Of a stretch of DNA of 64,000 bases, positions 46,251 to 58,000 are shown piece after piece. The notes below the pieces were generated by a model, which had not been told where the DNA came from, did no database searches, and saw only the letters and a program-made list of their open reading frames with translations. Where the stretch lies: positions 1 through 64,000 of the forward strand of contig JAMPIV010000585.1 of NCBI GenBank assembly GCA_024509875.1. The letters run 5' to 3'. Every line of letters starts with the position of its first letter. Position 1 is the first letter of the stretch. Origin of the DNA: Oreohelix idahoensis. Its lineage: Eukaryota > Mollusca > Gastropoda > Stylommatophora > Oreohelicidae. Position numbers and translations under genes: made by a program.

Positions 46251-48058
46251 TGAGCAACAGATCCATCACCGATGATGACCCTCTTGAGATAGCTTATGTC
46301 AAAGTACCGAATATATTCTTACAGTAGTGGTTTCTGTTGCAATTCGGTTTAGATGACAAGGTTGTATCCCACACAAAACTTCATATCAGTCTTCTCTTTT
46401 CTAACATATCTGAAGACACATAGCCTATGTCACCTGAAAAGCACAATTTCTTTACCACATGGCCTTGTGCCTCTTATCTCTGTGTCACAAAGTGGATTTA
46501 AGTCTAGAGGTTATCTTAATATAGAGACAAGACCCTAGTGGTAAGAAAGTCCGAGAAGATAGAATTTTGATGAAAATTACGTGACTGTGGAAAGATGAGA
46601 CTATTGGCTCAAGAGTGAGAACCTGGATTGACTCTCCCTTGCCGCTTCGTGACTTCAGAATTGCTATAGCCTCACCCCCCTGACTACCTTTAAACAAAAG
46701 GAGATGAGGATTATCTAAGACCACAGACACACTATACAGACGACATATATGTACAGTACAGTATAGAACCTGATCCAGTTTGCAATATATGTATAGTTTA
46801 TTTACACAATCAGAAAATAAAATTCATCATACAGCAAAGAAATAAATATCGTGCACTGTTGCACAGACCTGGAAAAAAAAGCAAAGAACCAATTAAATAG
46901 ATAGCCACAAATAAAATAAAAAACCCCACAACCACATTCACTCTGTCAGTCACCCTGCTGGGGAAAAATAGAATGATTAAATGATTGAAACCATGATCTA
47001 ACTGGTGGGGGCATCAACTTTAGCCACCACTTCCTACTACTATAATATTATCTACTGTCTCTGTCCTGCTGACTTTCCTAAACGAATGTTTACACAGCTT
47101 CCAACTCGTTAGGCGATATGCGCCGCTAACTACAACACTGGACTGCTACTATTTCTCAGAAACTATCCTCTCAGGATATCATCAGACCCTACTGGTCCCA
47201 GCTATCTCCTCTCCCTCTTTCTTTGCTTCAGTGTCTCTCTGACACTCTCGACCTCTGTTGCGGTGGCATCTCCGTTACACCTTCTCTCGTTGACTTTTTC
47301 AGAACCAGGAATGTTCACCCTTTCTCCTGTGTTCTGACGACTGCTCTGATAACTTGATTATCAAGCACGAGGTACTTGACTACAATATAGAAGCTTCTTT
47401 GCTGCTGAACACTTCCTCGACTTTCCCCAGATAACCCGTTCAGGGTTTAGAGGAACACAGCATTTATTTCTGGCTGCATAACTAGACCAATCTCCCGGCC
47501 ATGTTGCTGTTGTTGGAGTGGTTTAATGAGCTAAGTGCTCTGGATTTTTAAGAAAAAATCCCGTTCCCAGATGAAGACTGCCTTCGCTGCCCTGAGATAT
47601 TAGGTTATTTTCTTTCGCCTCTAGCAACATCGAGCTCTCGGCTCCTGCAATGCCAACTTTGCTGTTGGTAATTTGTATGTGACAAACTACACTTTCCTAC
47701 TGTACCGTGAACCGCTGTAGACAAAAGAAATGCATCTAATGTACAACAGTTACCAAATTAACCACATCTCTAACTTATAACTCCCATAAATCCTACACTA
47801 CCCTCACCTCCTCAATACAGCAGCCGCTATGCACAACAATACATAAATATTTCTAACCACGTGTCACTCAATCTCACACTCCTTCCCTTCCCCGCTTCAA
47901 GGAAAATCTTACTGGTATGTAAACAAACTCCCGACACTGTCTGACCTTAATCTTTTGTTACGTGAATCTACCTCCTGTCAAAACATTCAAACTAGGGAAA
48001 TTTCCTGTCCGAAATTCCTTGGTCTCCTTTTTAACATTTCACATGAGGTTTCCCTGCT
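46251..48058. other. 1.8 kb, nothing recognised
   Basis: I see no transposon protein, terminal repeats, SINE head or LRR exon here on either strand. Confidence 0.45.
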
Positions 48059-48187
48059 TAACCCAAAAATTAACTCCGCCTATGCCGGTCCCAATCCCGG
48101 ATGAAAAAGGAGGAGGGCGGCCTGCATGGAGGCAGCCCCTCCACCATGCAAAGGCACAACAGGCCAATCACCTGTTTGCTTTAAACT

Positions 48188-49114
48188 ATGATTACGAGCA
48201 ATATAAGAGAGAAAACCGGACTGATTCTAAAGGCGACGAACTGGAACGGACTACGGACGACTTATGGAACTTGGAACACAAGAAGTATAAATGGGAAAGA
48301 AGAGGAGCTGATGGAAGATATGAGGAAAGCAAAATTAGAAATCCTGGCTATTACCGAAACAAAGAAAAAGGGACAAGGAGTCATGGATCTCGATGGCAAC
48401 ACGCTGTTATACACTGGTGTACCCACATCTGAAAGAGCTAAAGGGGGCATGGGTTGCATTGTGGCCAAAAACCAGAAAGATAGTATCAAGGGATGGAACT
48501 TTGTCTCGGAGCGCATTATGGTTGTAAAACTAAAAGAAGGAGAAACCATAGTCAACCTGGTCATAGTGTATGGGCCAAATGAGGATGAGAGAGCAGAGGT
48601 CAAGGAGGAATTCTTCGAGCTGCTTCAAAGGACAGTGGATGACTGCCTAGATGAAGTTATCATGCTCGGAGATTTTAATGCCAGAGTTGGAAATGACCGT
48701 GCTAGATGGGGTGGAGTTATCGGAAGATATGGAGAAGATACTCTCAATGACAATGGAAAGCGACTCCTTAGATTCTGCAGTGAGCAGAATCTGATCATCA
48801 CAAACACAAAGTTCCCCCATAAGCGCATACATGCATACACTAGATGTGAACCAACAAAGAATGAGAAGTCAGTGATCGACTATGCCATTGTTAGGAGAAG
48901 CTCATTCAAATATGTCCGGGATGCTAGAGTCTGGAGGGGGCCAGAGATTGGAAGTGATCACTACCTGCTAACAATCAAAAGAACAACTGAAAGAGTTGCT
49001 CAGCCTAGGAACTGCCCAACATCACACAAGAAACCAAGTAAACGAGCGGGAGAAATGAGCATCAGAACCTACAAGCTGAAAGAGCCAGAAATTAAGACCA
49101 GATATCAGGGGCTT
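48188..49114 (+). pseudogene. LINE-A endonuclease domain
   Basis: An open frame from 48188 gives the APE-type endonuclease that nicks target DNA for reverse transcription. It contains TWNTRSINGKEEELMEDMRK, ILAITETK, VIVYGPNEDERAEVKEE, MLGDFNARVGND, VIDYAIVRRS and EIGSDHYLLTIKR. The conserved N, E, D, D and H positions appear to be present. The frame leads into the nested fragment at 49115, which truncates it with an unrelated tail. Confidence 0.85.
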
Positions 49115-49489
49115 GGAAGAAAGAATTGAGGTTCTTGAAATGTGGATATATAGAAGAATGGGGCGTATCTCATGGAAAGAGATGAAAACAAATAAGGAGG
49201 TCCTAGAAAATCTAGGTATGAAAAGAGAACTAATGAGGGAGGTCAAAGTTCGGCAGCTAAAATACTTTGGCCACATAAAAAGGCATAACACCTTGCAGAA
49301 GACCATAACAGAAGGGAGAGTTGAAGGCAGACGTGCAAGGGGAAGACAGCGCTATAAGTGGGAAGATAACATCAAAAGATGGACAGGAAAGAGTCTATCA
49401 GAGTGCACCACCAAGACAAGAGACAGAAGACGTTGGAGATCCATTACAGCCAACCTTCATTGTGGAGATGGCAACTGATGATGATGATG
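49115..49489 (+). mobile_element. 375-bp 3' fragment of another LINE, 11-bp TSD
   Basis: ATCAGGGGCTT at 49104-49114 and 49490-49500 flanks the insert. It encodes only the C-terminus of an RTE-like protein (RRMGRISWKEMKTNKEVLEN, VRQLKYFGHIKRHNTLQK, RGRQRYKWEDNIKRW) and ends with a (TGA)n tail. The family resembles but is not the same as the LINE at 3671 and 63401. Confidence 0.92.
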
Positions 49490-49500
49490 ATCAGGGGCTT

Positions 49501-50424
49501 ATTGCTGCAGCGGTGAGCAACACAGAAGAACGACCTGATGACTTGGAAACCCTCTGGAATAAATTCAAGGATATCATAAAGACAGCTGCAGCAGAAGCAT
49601 GCGGTGAAGTCTGACTTGGGAACAAGAGAAAGAGGACACCTTGGTGGACAGAGGAAGTCAAAGAGAAAATAAGAGAGAAGAAAATGGCATGGAAACAATA
49701 CTTAGGAGCTAAAAACACAACAAGACAGATGGAAAAATATAGAGAATATGTGACACTCAGAACAGAAGCAAAGAACAAAGTGCTAGCAGCAAAACAGAAG
49801 TCCTGGGAAGAATTTGGAGAAAAGCTAGAAAAAGATGCACAAGAAAACCAGAAATTGTTCTATAAGACCATAAAGAACATGAGAAAGGAAAAACAATGCC
49901 CTCTCAAATTTATAAAGGACAAGCAAGGCAAATTGCTTACTGCCCCGAAGGAAGTAATGGAAAGATGGAAAGAATATTTCTCAGAACTCCTGGATGGTGA
50001 GCATGGTGAAGCATCAGAAATGATAACCACTAGCACAGAAGAGAAAACCAATGATGGTGAAGATGATATAAAGATGGAAGAACTGAAGGCAGCACTGGAG
50101 AAAATCAAGATGGGCAAAGCAGCAGGGCATGATGGTATAACACCAGAAATGGTTAAGTACATGGGAGCATCAGGCGACCTATTACTCTTAAGGGTTCTAC
50201 AGGCAGCGTGGTACAACAAGACCATACCAAAGGATTGGGAGATTGCCATCATAACACCAATTTTCAAAAAGGGTGACAATCGACAATGTGGAAACCATAG
50301 AGGCATATCCCTTCTCAGTGTCCCTGGTAAAATCTACTCTAGAATCCTAGAGCAGAGACTCTGACGCCTAGCTGAGCCACAACTGGATGAGGTCCAGTGT
50401 GGATTCTGAGCGAACCGAAGTACT
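49501..50424 (+). pseudogene. LINE-A linker and RT N-terminal part
   Basis: After the nested fragment the LINE-A reading resumes. An in-frame TGA comes near 49611, then MAWKQYLGAKNTTRQMEKYR and LQAAWYNKTIPKDWEIAI. It continues to KKGDNRQCGNHRGISLLSVP and ILEQRL, with a stop near 50362. It breaks at 50424 where the sequence switches to inverted LINE-A 3' end. Confidence 0.85.
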
Positions 50425-50555
50425 TACTTCTACCGTGAGGTGTAGAGGTTTGGAAGAGAGAGCGCCAGACTATTCTATCAGCTGTCTTCTTCCTGGCCTG
50501 GTTCCATTCTAGTCCTCGGTCCTTCAAAGATTGTCTAATGTTGTTCTCCCAGCGA
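50425..50555 (-). repeat. Inverted LINE-A 3' block, left part
   Basis: This 131 bp is LINE-A 3' end in minus orientation (from CTACCGTGAGGTGTAGAGG inward). It continues after the gypsy element at 59033-59170, followed by a sense-oriented LINE-A piece at 59171-59231. Read on the minus strand, this is an inverted 5' piece followed by a sense 3' piece, the geometry expected from twin priming. About 13 bases of the family's extreme 3' end are missing at the left junction, and about 60 bp of the host LINE-A was lost. Confidence 0.75.
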
Positions 50556-51024
50556 TGATGAACACAGCTGTGGACTGGCAGTGCTCCGCTGGGGGCGGGT
50601 ACATAATGTCAGTCGGGTATGAGACGTGTTCTCATACACCTAACTTAACAACAGAGACTGCGAGGTCAGCAGGTCAGAGGTGAACGCAAGGGGCGTTCGG
50701 ATTGGAGCAGTCAAGAAGAGATGGGCAAGAGAGCGGGGAGATTTTTGGGTCATGATGGCGGACGTGAACTGTCGAGTTGATATTTATGTGTGACAATATA
50801 ATGCACTTTGTTATCTGGGATTTTCAGTAATGTGTTACACTTTACGGACTATGTATATTGTTGTATCTTTGTGGTGACAAGTATTTAAATACATAAGTCA
50901 GAGTTGGGAATACTGATAGTGTTGGTTATTCCTTGAATATGTTTGACTCCACCTCTCTCTCTCTTGTGGGTAGTATTTCGAGGACTAAGGCATAGGTGTA
51001 TTGAATACTAAATACCCTGTGTCA
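50556..51024 (+). repeat. Left (5') LTR, 469 bp
   Basis: It begins TGATGAACACAG and ends CCTGTGTCA. The right copy is preceded by TGTCACAGTG. Since TGTCACAG is a near-perfect inverse of the LTR end CTGTGTCA, the true LTR probably starts there and this left copy lacks its first 10 bases. A purine-rich initiation region was not located. Transcription would be driven from here. Confidence 0.9.
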
Positions 51025-51514
51025 GCTGGGGAGCTCGTATTTCGGTCCTCAAGTTTGATTATCTTTTCATATGCTGATGAAAAATAGGAAGTGTAAATTT
51101 GCCACTGGTATGAGTTTCAATGCAGCGCCAGGTCAGAAATCTATTTTGGATCACGTACATCGCAGACCTGTTTGTCATTCACGCAGTTGTCAGGTACTTT
51201 TTTTGAATAGTGTGTCACGGGTCACGGATTAGCGATACACAGTGAAGGGTGGTATTTTTTTGCCACGAGTGATTTTCAGTTCACGAACGGTGTTGCAAGT
51301 TTAAAATTTTGGAGGTGTGATAGAGGAGTATAAAGAATTATGTCTTTCATTAAGGATGTAGCGTGAGCGAAAATACAAGGCAGTATTTTTTATTAACAGT
51401 ACGCTGCCACTTTACATGTGCTATAGCGTATAAGGACATTTGTGGCTCTTTGCAAGTTGAAGCGTCTGACTGGTCAAGAGTAGAGGCCGCTGCAGCGCCG
51501 TTTGAAAGCCAACA

Positions 51515-51913
51515 GTGGGACAGTGTTGCCACTACACAGTGTTTACTGGCTCAGGAGACGACGTACCTGTAGAAATCAAGTGGTTGTCTTCTTGTGGAAC
51601 GGTGTGCATGCCGAACACGGGAACTGGTGCATTACAGTATCAATATTTTACACACGGTCGTTACGGAGGTTGCCAGAAGCTGAACAGTACCAGATTTACG
51701 TTACGATCGTTGCCTTATACAAAACATTGCAGTCCATCATCAAATTCTGTATTGAACTTTTTCTCACGTAGAAGGCTGCACTACACCTTTGCAAACGGTG
51801 TTAACTTTCATGAACTCGTGAGATGTTATTGGAGTGGAGCCGACAAAACCTCGCTTTGTGCTGACGACGGGCTAGCATACTTTTGTGGTAGAACTTTGAT
51901 GCGAGTGGACTGA
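51515..51913 (+). CDS. Leader ORF, 132 aa, unknown
   Basis: This open frame upstream of gag starts MGQCCHYTVFTGSGDD and contains several cysteines (SSCGTVCMPNTG, YGGCQ, KHCSPSS). I do not recognise a family. It could be a chance frame in the leader or an accessory protein of the element. Intronic sequence at 21530-21570 encodes a faintly similar THGRYTG stretch, which may be coincidence. Confidence 0.25.
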   Translation: MGQCCHYTVFTGSGDDVPVEIKWLSSCGTVCMPNTGTGALQYQYFTHGRYGGCQKLNSTRFTLRSLPYTKHCSPSSNSVLNFFSRRRLHYTFANGVNFHELVRCYWSGADKTSLCADDGLAYFCGRTLMRVD

Positions 51914-52904
51914 CTTTTTGTGTGACATCCCTGTGGTATTTCAGTGAAGACAAGGCACTATCTGGAGACAAGCGTGGACTTTGTGCCTTACATGATAGTG
52001 CTAGGACCACTCAGGGGTCATCCTAATGGACAATATTTGTAACTTTATGTAACTTTGTAACGTGTTGTTCGTTGTGCACCATTGGATCATTAGTGACTAG
52101 GGTGCTGTGGATATCAACGTCATCATCAGGAACTCAGACCTTCGGAGATCATCAATTTAATTGATTTATAGTTAATTTTCCTAATGTAGTATTATTGTTA
52201 TTATATATTATTTGACACTTATTTTTCTTCTAGTACCTTTCTACTTTATAATACTATATAATTAGTAATCATTCTCCTGTGACCTCTTTTACATTTGGTT
52301 GGTGAATACGTCATCCAGCTGGGGTGGTGTTGCAACATACTACCTTTGGTCACTTCATTGTCTATTGTAGGTTTTTGTTGTGTCTTCGTAGAAGTATAAT
52401 TTTGGTGTCATTTGGTTGTTGTGTGGGTTTAGGATTTTCTCTTTTGCATTGCGGAAAGAGATTGTGCTAAACTGTTCTTTAGGACTGTTGCTGGGTGAAT
52501 TGTGTGCTGGAGCACGGGCACATAGAGTTGACCCTATTGGCTGCCCTGCATAATTCACGTTGCACATTTTAGTGTATTAGTTGTGCAGGTCTGGTTTGTT
52601 TGTACGGTGTCATATTTGTAATAGTGACTCTTCGTCATGTTTAAATGGAGTATTCTCTTGTATTTTTCTTACTATCATGTACATACGTTAATTTCCCAAA
52701 CTCTTGTTTTCATTTCTTAACAGCTAAGGTTAATAATTAGACATCTGCTGCTGTCTGAGTGTATTTTTTTCTTTTTCTTATTCCACTGTACTGTTGTGTT
52801 CGTTCGTATAGTAAGGTCATCTTAATCACCTTCATTAGTGTCAACATTGTTTGTATTTTTGTTTGTTTTGTCGTAGTGAAGTGTATCTCATTTTCGGTTT
52901 CAGT

Positions 52905-53450
52905 AATAATAATAATAAATTCTTTAAGCACCAAATACGGCGCATAAGGCAGAAACCAGTGCTCTCCAGGTTGTTCGTTGTGACGCCACTCCTCTTAGCT
53001 CTTGCACATTATTTAGGCCCAACGTTCTTCCTTCTCTTATTATTGTTCTTCTGAGTGAGTGTTTCTTTTGGTCTTCCTTTTTTCCTCTTACCCTCAGGAA
53101 CCCAAGTGAGCGCCTGTAGTGGTATTCTGTTGTTTTGCATTCGTAGGACATGACCGATATATGACCATCGTCTTTTCCTTATATAGTCGGAGACATATTT
53201 CTGCCTAGAGTCTTCTCTTATTTGTCGATTAGTCTTGAATTCTTTCCAACTGATGTTCATGAGTTTTCTAAGACATTTGTTCTCGAATGTATTCAGCTTG
53301 TTCTCCAATGATTTTGTTATTTTCCAACTCTCACAGCCGTATGTTAACACTGAGATAACATTTGAATTAAACAGACGAAGCTTGGTATGTATATTCAATG
53401 ATCGTAATTTCCAAATGTTAGATAATCTATTGAAGGCGCTAGCTGCCAAA
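52905..53450 (-). mobile_element. LINE 3' fragment inside the gypsy leader
   Basis: The minus strand encodes an RTE-like C-terminus: LTYGCESWKITKSLENKLN, FENKCLRKLMNISWKEF, YIGHVLRMQNNRIPLQALTW and GKRKKGRPKETL. After a shift it gives RTTWRALVSALCAVFGA. It ends in a (TTA)n tail at 52905-52920. It is a separate 5'-truncated insertion carried along by the gypsy element. Confidence 0.8.
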
Positions 53451-53829
53451 GCAATTCGGTTTCAGTACCTATGGCATAAGAGTAGGTTGGGGTACTCGTA
53501 CTTGTGTAAACGTAGTTTGCTATTTGGTTGAGAATCACATGTATGTTTATGCCATTAATTATATTGTAGTGGGGTTTAGTTACACTGCTTAAATATTAGG
53601 GGTGTCAGGGGTACAGCAAGTTGTGCTGTTGAAGAACTTCACACAACAATATTGAATACACCAATTTGTTTGGTACAGTCAGTATTTCTGACTGAGTATT
53701 ACATATAATTTTGATTCATTTTTCTAGTACAATATCTGATAATTTTCCTGTGGGGAAGACTGAAGGCATTTTTTTTGTGTACACTGAGTACTGCTTTAAG
53801 AAATTTTGATATTATTACATTACATAACG

Positions 53830-55023
53830 ATGGCTAGCCTCTTAGAATTTGTTGATGCTGGTAAAGCGCTAGCATTAACAGGCCCTGCTCTACAGGAATG
53901 GGCAGAAAAAAAATGGAAAGAAAATCAGGATAGAATGGAACGGTGTGAGGAGAGAGAATTCCAGAAAGTGAAGATAGAAGCAGAGAAAGAGATGAAGAAG
54001 ATAGAAGCAGAGAAAGAGATGAAGAAGATAGAAGCAGAGAAAGAGTTGAAGAAAATTGAAGCTGACAGAGAAATAAATCTGAAGAAGCTAGATAATGAAT
54101 CCAGGAAGCAGGATTCAGGTGGGAAAGAATTCTCACGTCTCTATAGACTATGGTTACCCAATTTTAATCACGATTTGGACAGCATGGACGTGTACCTGGA
54201 ACGTTTTGAATCAGAAGTTTTGGCTTGGAAGATAAAGAAGGAAGAATGGCCTGTTCTGCTGGGAAACTTGCTTTCAGGATCTGTGATAGAAACTGTGTAT
54301 AGCATCCCTATAGCCCACAGAGCAAATTATGACATAGTCAAGGAGAGGTTGTTAAGGAAATTTCGTCTAACGGCAGAAAGGTATCGGGCTCGTTTCCGAG
54401 ACGTGAGACCAAGCGTCAATCAGGATTTTGAGGATTTCATTGCAAAAATTACTCAGCTGCTAAATCGATGGATTGAGATGGAAGGTATTACTAGAGACTT
54501 CGATGGGCTTTTCGACCTTATGTTACGGGACAAAGTATTATCATCGTGTTCATCTGAGCTTATTGCGTTTTTCCAGGAACGCAAGCCTAAAAACATCGGT
54601 ATGATGTCAGAATTAGGACACCAATATGTCACTGCGCATCCAGGAAAGGTCATACACAGGGAAAGTATCACTGAGACTTTTTCAGCGAGTATAGGAAAGA
54701 TTACTAGAAAACCTTACAATCAACATAGATCAAAGAGTGCCGATAGATTTGGCCCCAGAAGATTTAATTATGATAGACCCTACTTTCGGGGAGACAGATC
54801 TCCTGCACGGTATGACAATTATCGGGACCTTAGATCACCGAGGAAGAAATGTAACTATCAGTCTGATAGAAATCAATACAGATATACTGGAGACAGACAT
54901 GATAGGTACCGCGAAATCAGATCCAGATGGAGGCGCCAAACGAGCAGGAACAAAGACGATTTCGCAAAAGCTCACCTTACCAAAGAAACAAATCCTTTGA
55001 GAAAAAGGAGTCAGACCGAGTAG
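53830..55023 (+). CDS. gag: Gag-like protein
   Basis: The first good start is ATG at 53830 (MASLLEFVDAGKALALTGPA), giving 397 residues. The frame is open 24 bases further upstream. Residues about 35-95 are a charged coiled coil with a 9-residue repeat (KIEAEKEMK), encoded by a 27-bp tandem repeat. A retrotransposon gag domain follows: FDVYLERFE-like SMDVYLERFESEVLAWK, WPVLLGNLLSG, YDIVKERLLRKFRLTAERYR, and QDFEDFIAKITQLLNRWIEM. The C-terminus is arginine-rich. Gag forms the particle that packages the RNA. The last 97 bases overlap pol in a different frame, so a -1 shift is expected to join them. Confidence 0.88.
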   Translation: MASLLEFVDAGKALALTGPALQEWAEKKWKENQDRMERCEEREFQKVKIEAEKEMKKIEAEKEMKKIEAEKELKKIEADREINLKKLDNESRKQDSGGKEFSRLYRLWLPNFNHDLDSMDVYLERFESEVLAWKIKKEEWPVLLGNLLSGSVIETVYSIPIAHRANYDIVKERLLRKFRLTAERYRARFRDVRPSVNQDFEDFIAKITQLLNRWIEMEGITRDFDGLFDLMLRDKVLSSCSSELIAFFQERKPKNIGMMSELGHQYVTAHPGKVIHRESITETFSASIGKITRKPYNQHRSKSADRFGPRRFNYDRPYFRGDRSPARYDNYRDLRSPRKKCNYQSDRNQYRYTGDRHDRYREIRSRWRRQTSRNKDDFAKAHLTKETNPLRKRSQTE

Positions 55024-58000
55024 ACAAACATTCTCCAAACAACAGTCCAAAAAAGGATAGCAATACTCAGCTACACTGTAGTCTCTGTAAGGGAATAGGA
55101 CATTTGGCAAAGGTCTGTGCTAATAATTCAGAACGAGCTAATTCGGCTTGCATATTAGAAACCTTTAACAATGAGAATTGCAAAGGGTGTAGGCCATTAT
55201 TTGAACCAGACGGTAAGCCTATGCTTATCTGTGGTCACACTCTGCCTTGTCTCTCTTCTCTTCAAGAAAATTGTCATTTGGAATTGCATCCAGGATTTGT
55301 GCAAAAACAGGAGGTGTCTGTGTTGAGAGACACGGGATGCACAACTATAGGTGTGCGTAGATCCTGCATTGATGACTCATGCTTGATAGGTAAGACAGCA
55401 AGATGCGTCACTTTCGGGGGTAACATTGAATATTACCCTCTTGCCATTATTGAGGTGGACACTCCCTTCATATCTGGTAGAGTACAGGCCTGTGTACTCG
55501 AAGCACCGATAGCGGATTTGATTGTGGGTAATGTGCAAGGTGTGCAGGAATGTACTCAGATGGACATCAAGAAATGGAGGGACAATCGTGTGCTTATGGC
55601 CAATGCGGTGATTACGAGGGCGCAGTCAAAGGCAGATGACGCATTAGAAGTGACGCATCATAAAGCTAAGACATCGGAATTGGTCAAAGGGAGTCAGGAT
55701 ACACAGGTGTCGGACTTTATCCAGCACCAACGGTCGGACGGATCATTGCGTAAATTTTACAATTTTGCCGAGAAAGGTGATGTAAAGTGCACGAAGTTGG
55801 CCAGACATTGGTTCGAGCTCAAGAATGATGTTCTCACTAGATGTTTCGCTAAGGGAGTACAAACTCAGCGCCAAGTGGTGGTACCATGTAGTTTTAGAGC
55901 AAAAGTGTTAGAGGTTGCACATGACTCCCCTTTCGCGGGACATATGGGTATGGCTCGAACGCGCCAGAGGGTGCTGTCACAATTCTATTGGCCATTGTTT
56001 AGCAAGGACATTAAACTATATTGTAGGTCCTGTAAGGTATGCCATCAGATGAGGCATAAAGGCAGAACTCCCAAAGCTCCAGTGCAGGTTACGGACTTGT
56101 CAGTCCGACCTTTCCAGAAAGTAGCGATTGATATTATAGGCCCCCTCTCGGTCACTTCCGACAGGGGATATCGTTTCATTTTAACGATGGTAGATTTGTG
56201 CACCAGGTGGCCGGAGGCGGTGCCAATGAAGAATATTACTTCACAAGCAGTCGCAGAGGCTTTGCAGATGCTGTTTTGCAGGTTTGGTTTTCCGGAAGAA
56301 ATATTATCGGATAGGTGCCGGCAGTTCATTTCGAAGGAGATGTCAGAAATCACTGGGCTGTTGGGTATTGCCCAAACATTCACGAGTCCATATCATCCTC
56401 AGTCAAACGGAGTGTGCGAGCGTTTTAACGGTGCATTAAAACACATGCTGGCAAAAGTGACCGCAGAATCTCCGCAAGAATGGGATAGGTTACTCCCAGC
56501 GGTCCTTTTTGCCTATAGGGAGGCTCCCCAAGAGAGTACAGGATTTTCCCCTTTCGAATTACTGTATGGGGCAAACCCAAGGGGGCCGATGCACATACTG
56601 AAGGATTTATTAACTGGAAAATGTGCAAATAGCACCTCAGTTACGAGTTATGAGTATGTAGTGAGCCTCAGAGAACGTATTGTAAAATCTTGTTTGGTGG
56701 CACGTGATTGCTTGGCGGGATCGTTAGCACGGCTAATTTTGGTCCGAAATAAGGAGAAGGTATTTCATGTGAATATGCTGAGGCCATATGTAGAACGACC
56801 TGAGTCGTTGAAAGCAGTCACAAGGGCAGCACAGACTGAAGCAACAGTGGCATGTACGGCAGTCATTGATGACACGGGAGATGAAAAAGGGGAAGGGAAT
56901 ATCCAGTTATCCCTTGTACCCCTGGTTCCTTCGGAGTCATGGAATATGGTGCGAATCGGGGATGACCTAACAGTAGAACAAAAGTCGGAAGTACAGATTA
57001 TATTAGCGGAGTTTAAGGATGTCCTCACAGATCTGCCAGGACGGACAGACCTAATTTGTCATGATATCACTCTGACATGCGATCAGCCTATTAGGGTAAA
57101 ACCGTATCCATTGCCCATGCATTTCAAATCGGCTGTCGAGAGAGAAATTGATGACATGCAACGACTGGGTATCATTTCTCCATCTGATTCACCATATTCT
57201 TTTCCAATGGTTGTGGTTCGCAAGAAGAACGGATCTCTTCGTATATGTATTGACTTTCGGAGATTGAACAGCATCACCGTCGTTGACGCTGAACCAATAC
57301 CTAATCAGGAAGATCTGTTAACACAACTTACCCACGCTACATATTTCAGCAAACTCGATCTGTCTAGAGGCTATTGGCAGGTACCCCTCGTGGAGGCTGT
57401 GAAACCTCTAACAGCGTTTAGCACCCCCAAAGGATTATTTCAGTTCAATGTCATGTGCTTTGGCTTAGTGAACGCGCCAGCCACATTTGTGAGGATGATG
57501 AAAAGGTTGTTAGGACATCGATCTGATATTATTACTTATATCGACGATATATGTTTGTTTCATGAGTCATGGGAGGATCACATGATTGGGTTGTCTTCCC
57601 TATTACAGTGTCTAAGAGAGCATAATTTAACGGCACGGCCGAGTAAAGTTTGCATAGGTTTTAAAGAGTTAAATTTCTTAGGACATACTGTAGGTCATAA
57701 TCACCTGAAACCGGAAGATGAGACAGTTACAAAAATTTTACAGTTGCAGACACCCAAAACAAAAAAGCAAGTGAAAAGTCTAATTGGACTTGTGAATTTT
57801 TATCACAAGTTCATCCCTCAGTTCTCTTCCATTGCAGCTACACTTACCTCGCTAACGAGTAATGGGATGCCAAATAGGGTCGTGTGGACACAAGATTGCG
57901 AGATAGCCTTATCCAAAATCAAGAGGGTGTTCTCTAGGAAACCCATCTTACTGTTGCCAGATTTACGCAAACCCTTTGTTTTGCGGACAGACGCATTTTC

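Larger units (their letters stand above)
51025..53829 (+). other. Gypsy leader with PBS-like site and a 132-codon frame
   Basis: Two bases after the LTR, TGGGGAGCTCGT resembles a tRNA-Pro primer-binding site (TGGGGGCTCGT) with one extra base. This is tentative. The leader is unusually long, about 2.8 kb including a LINE fragment of about 0.5 kb. It contains an ATG frame at 51515-51913, described separately. Otherwise it is AT-rich and non-coding. Confidence 0.55.
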
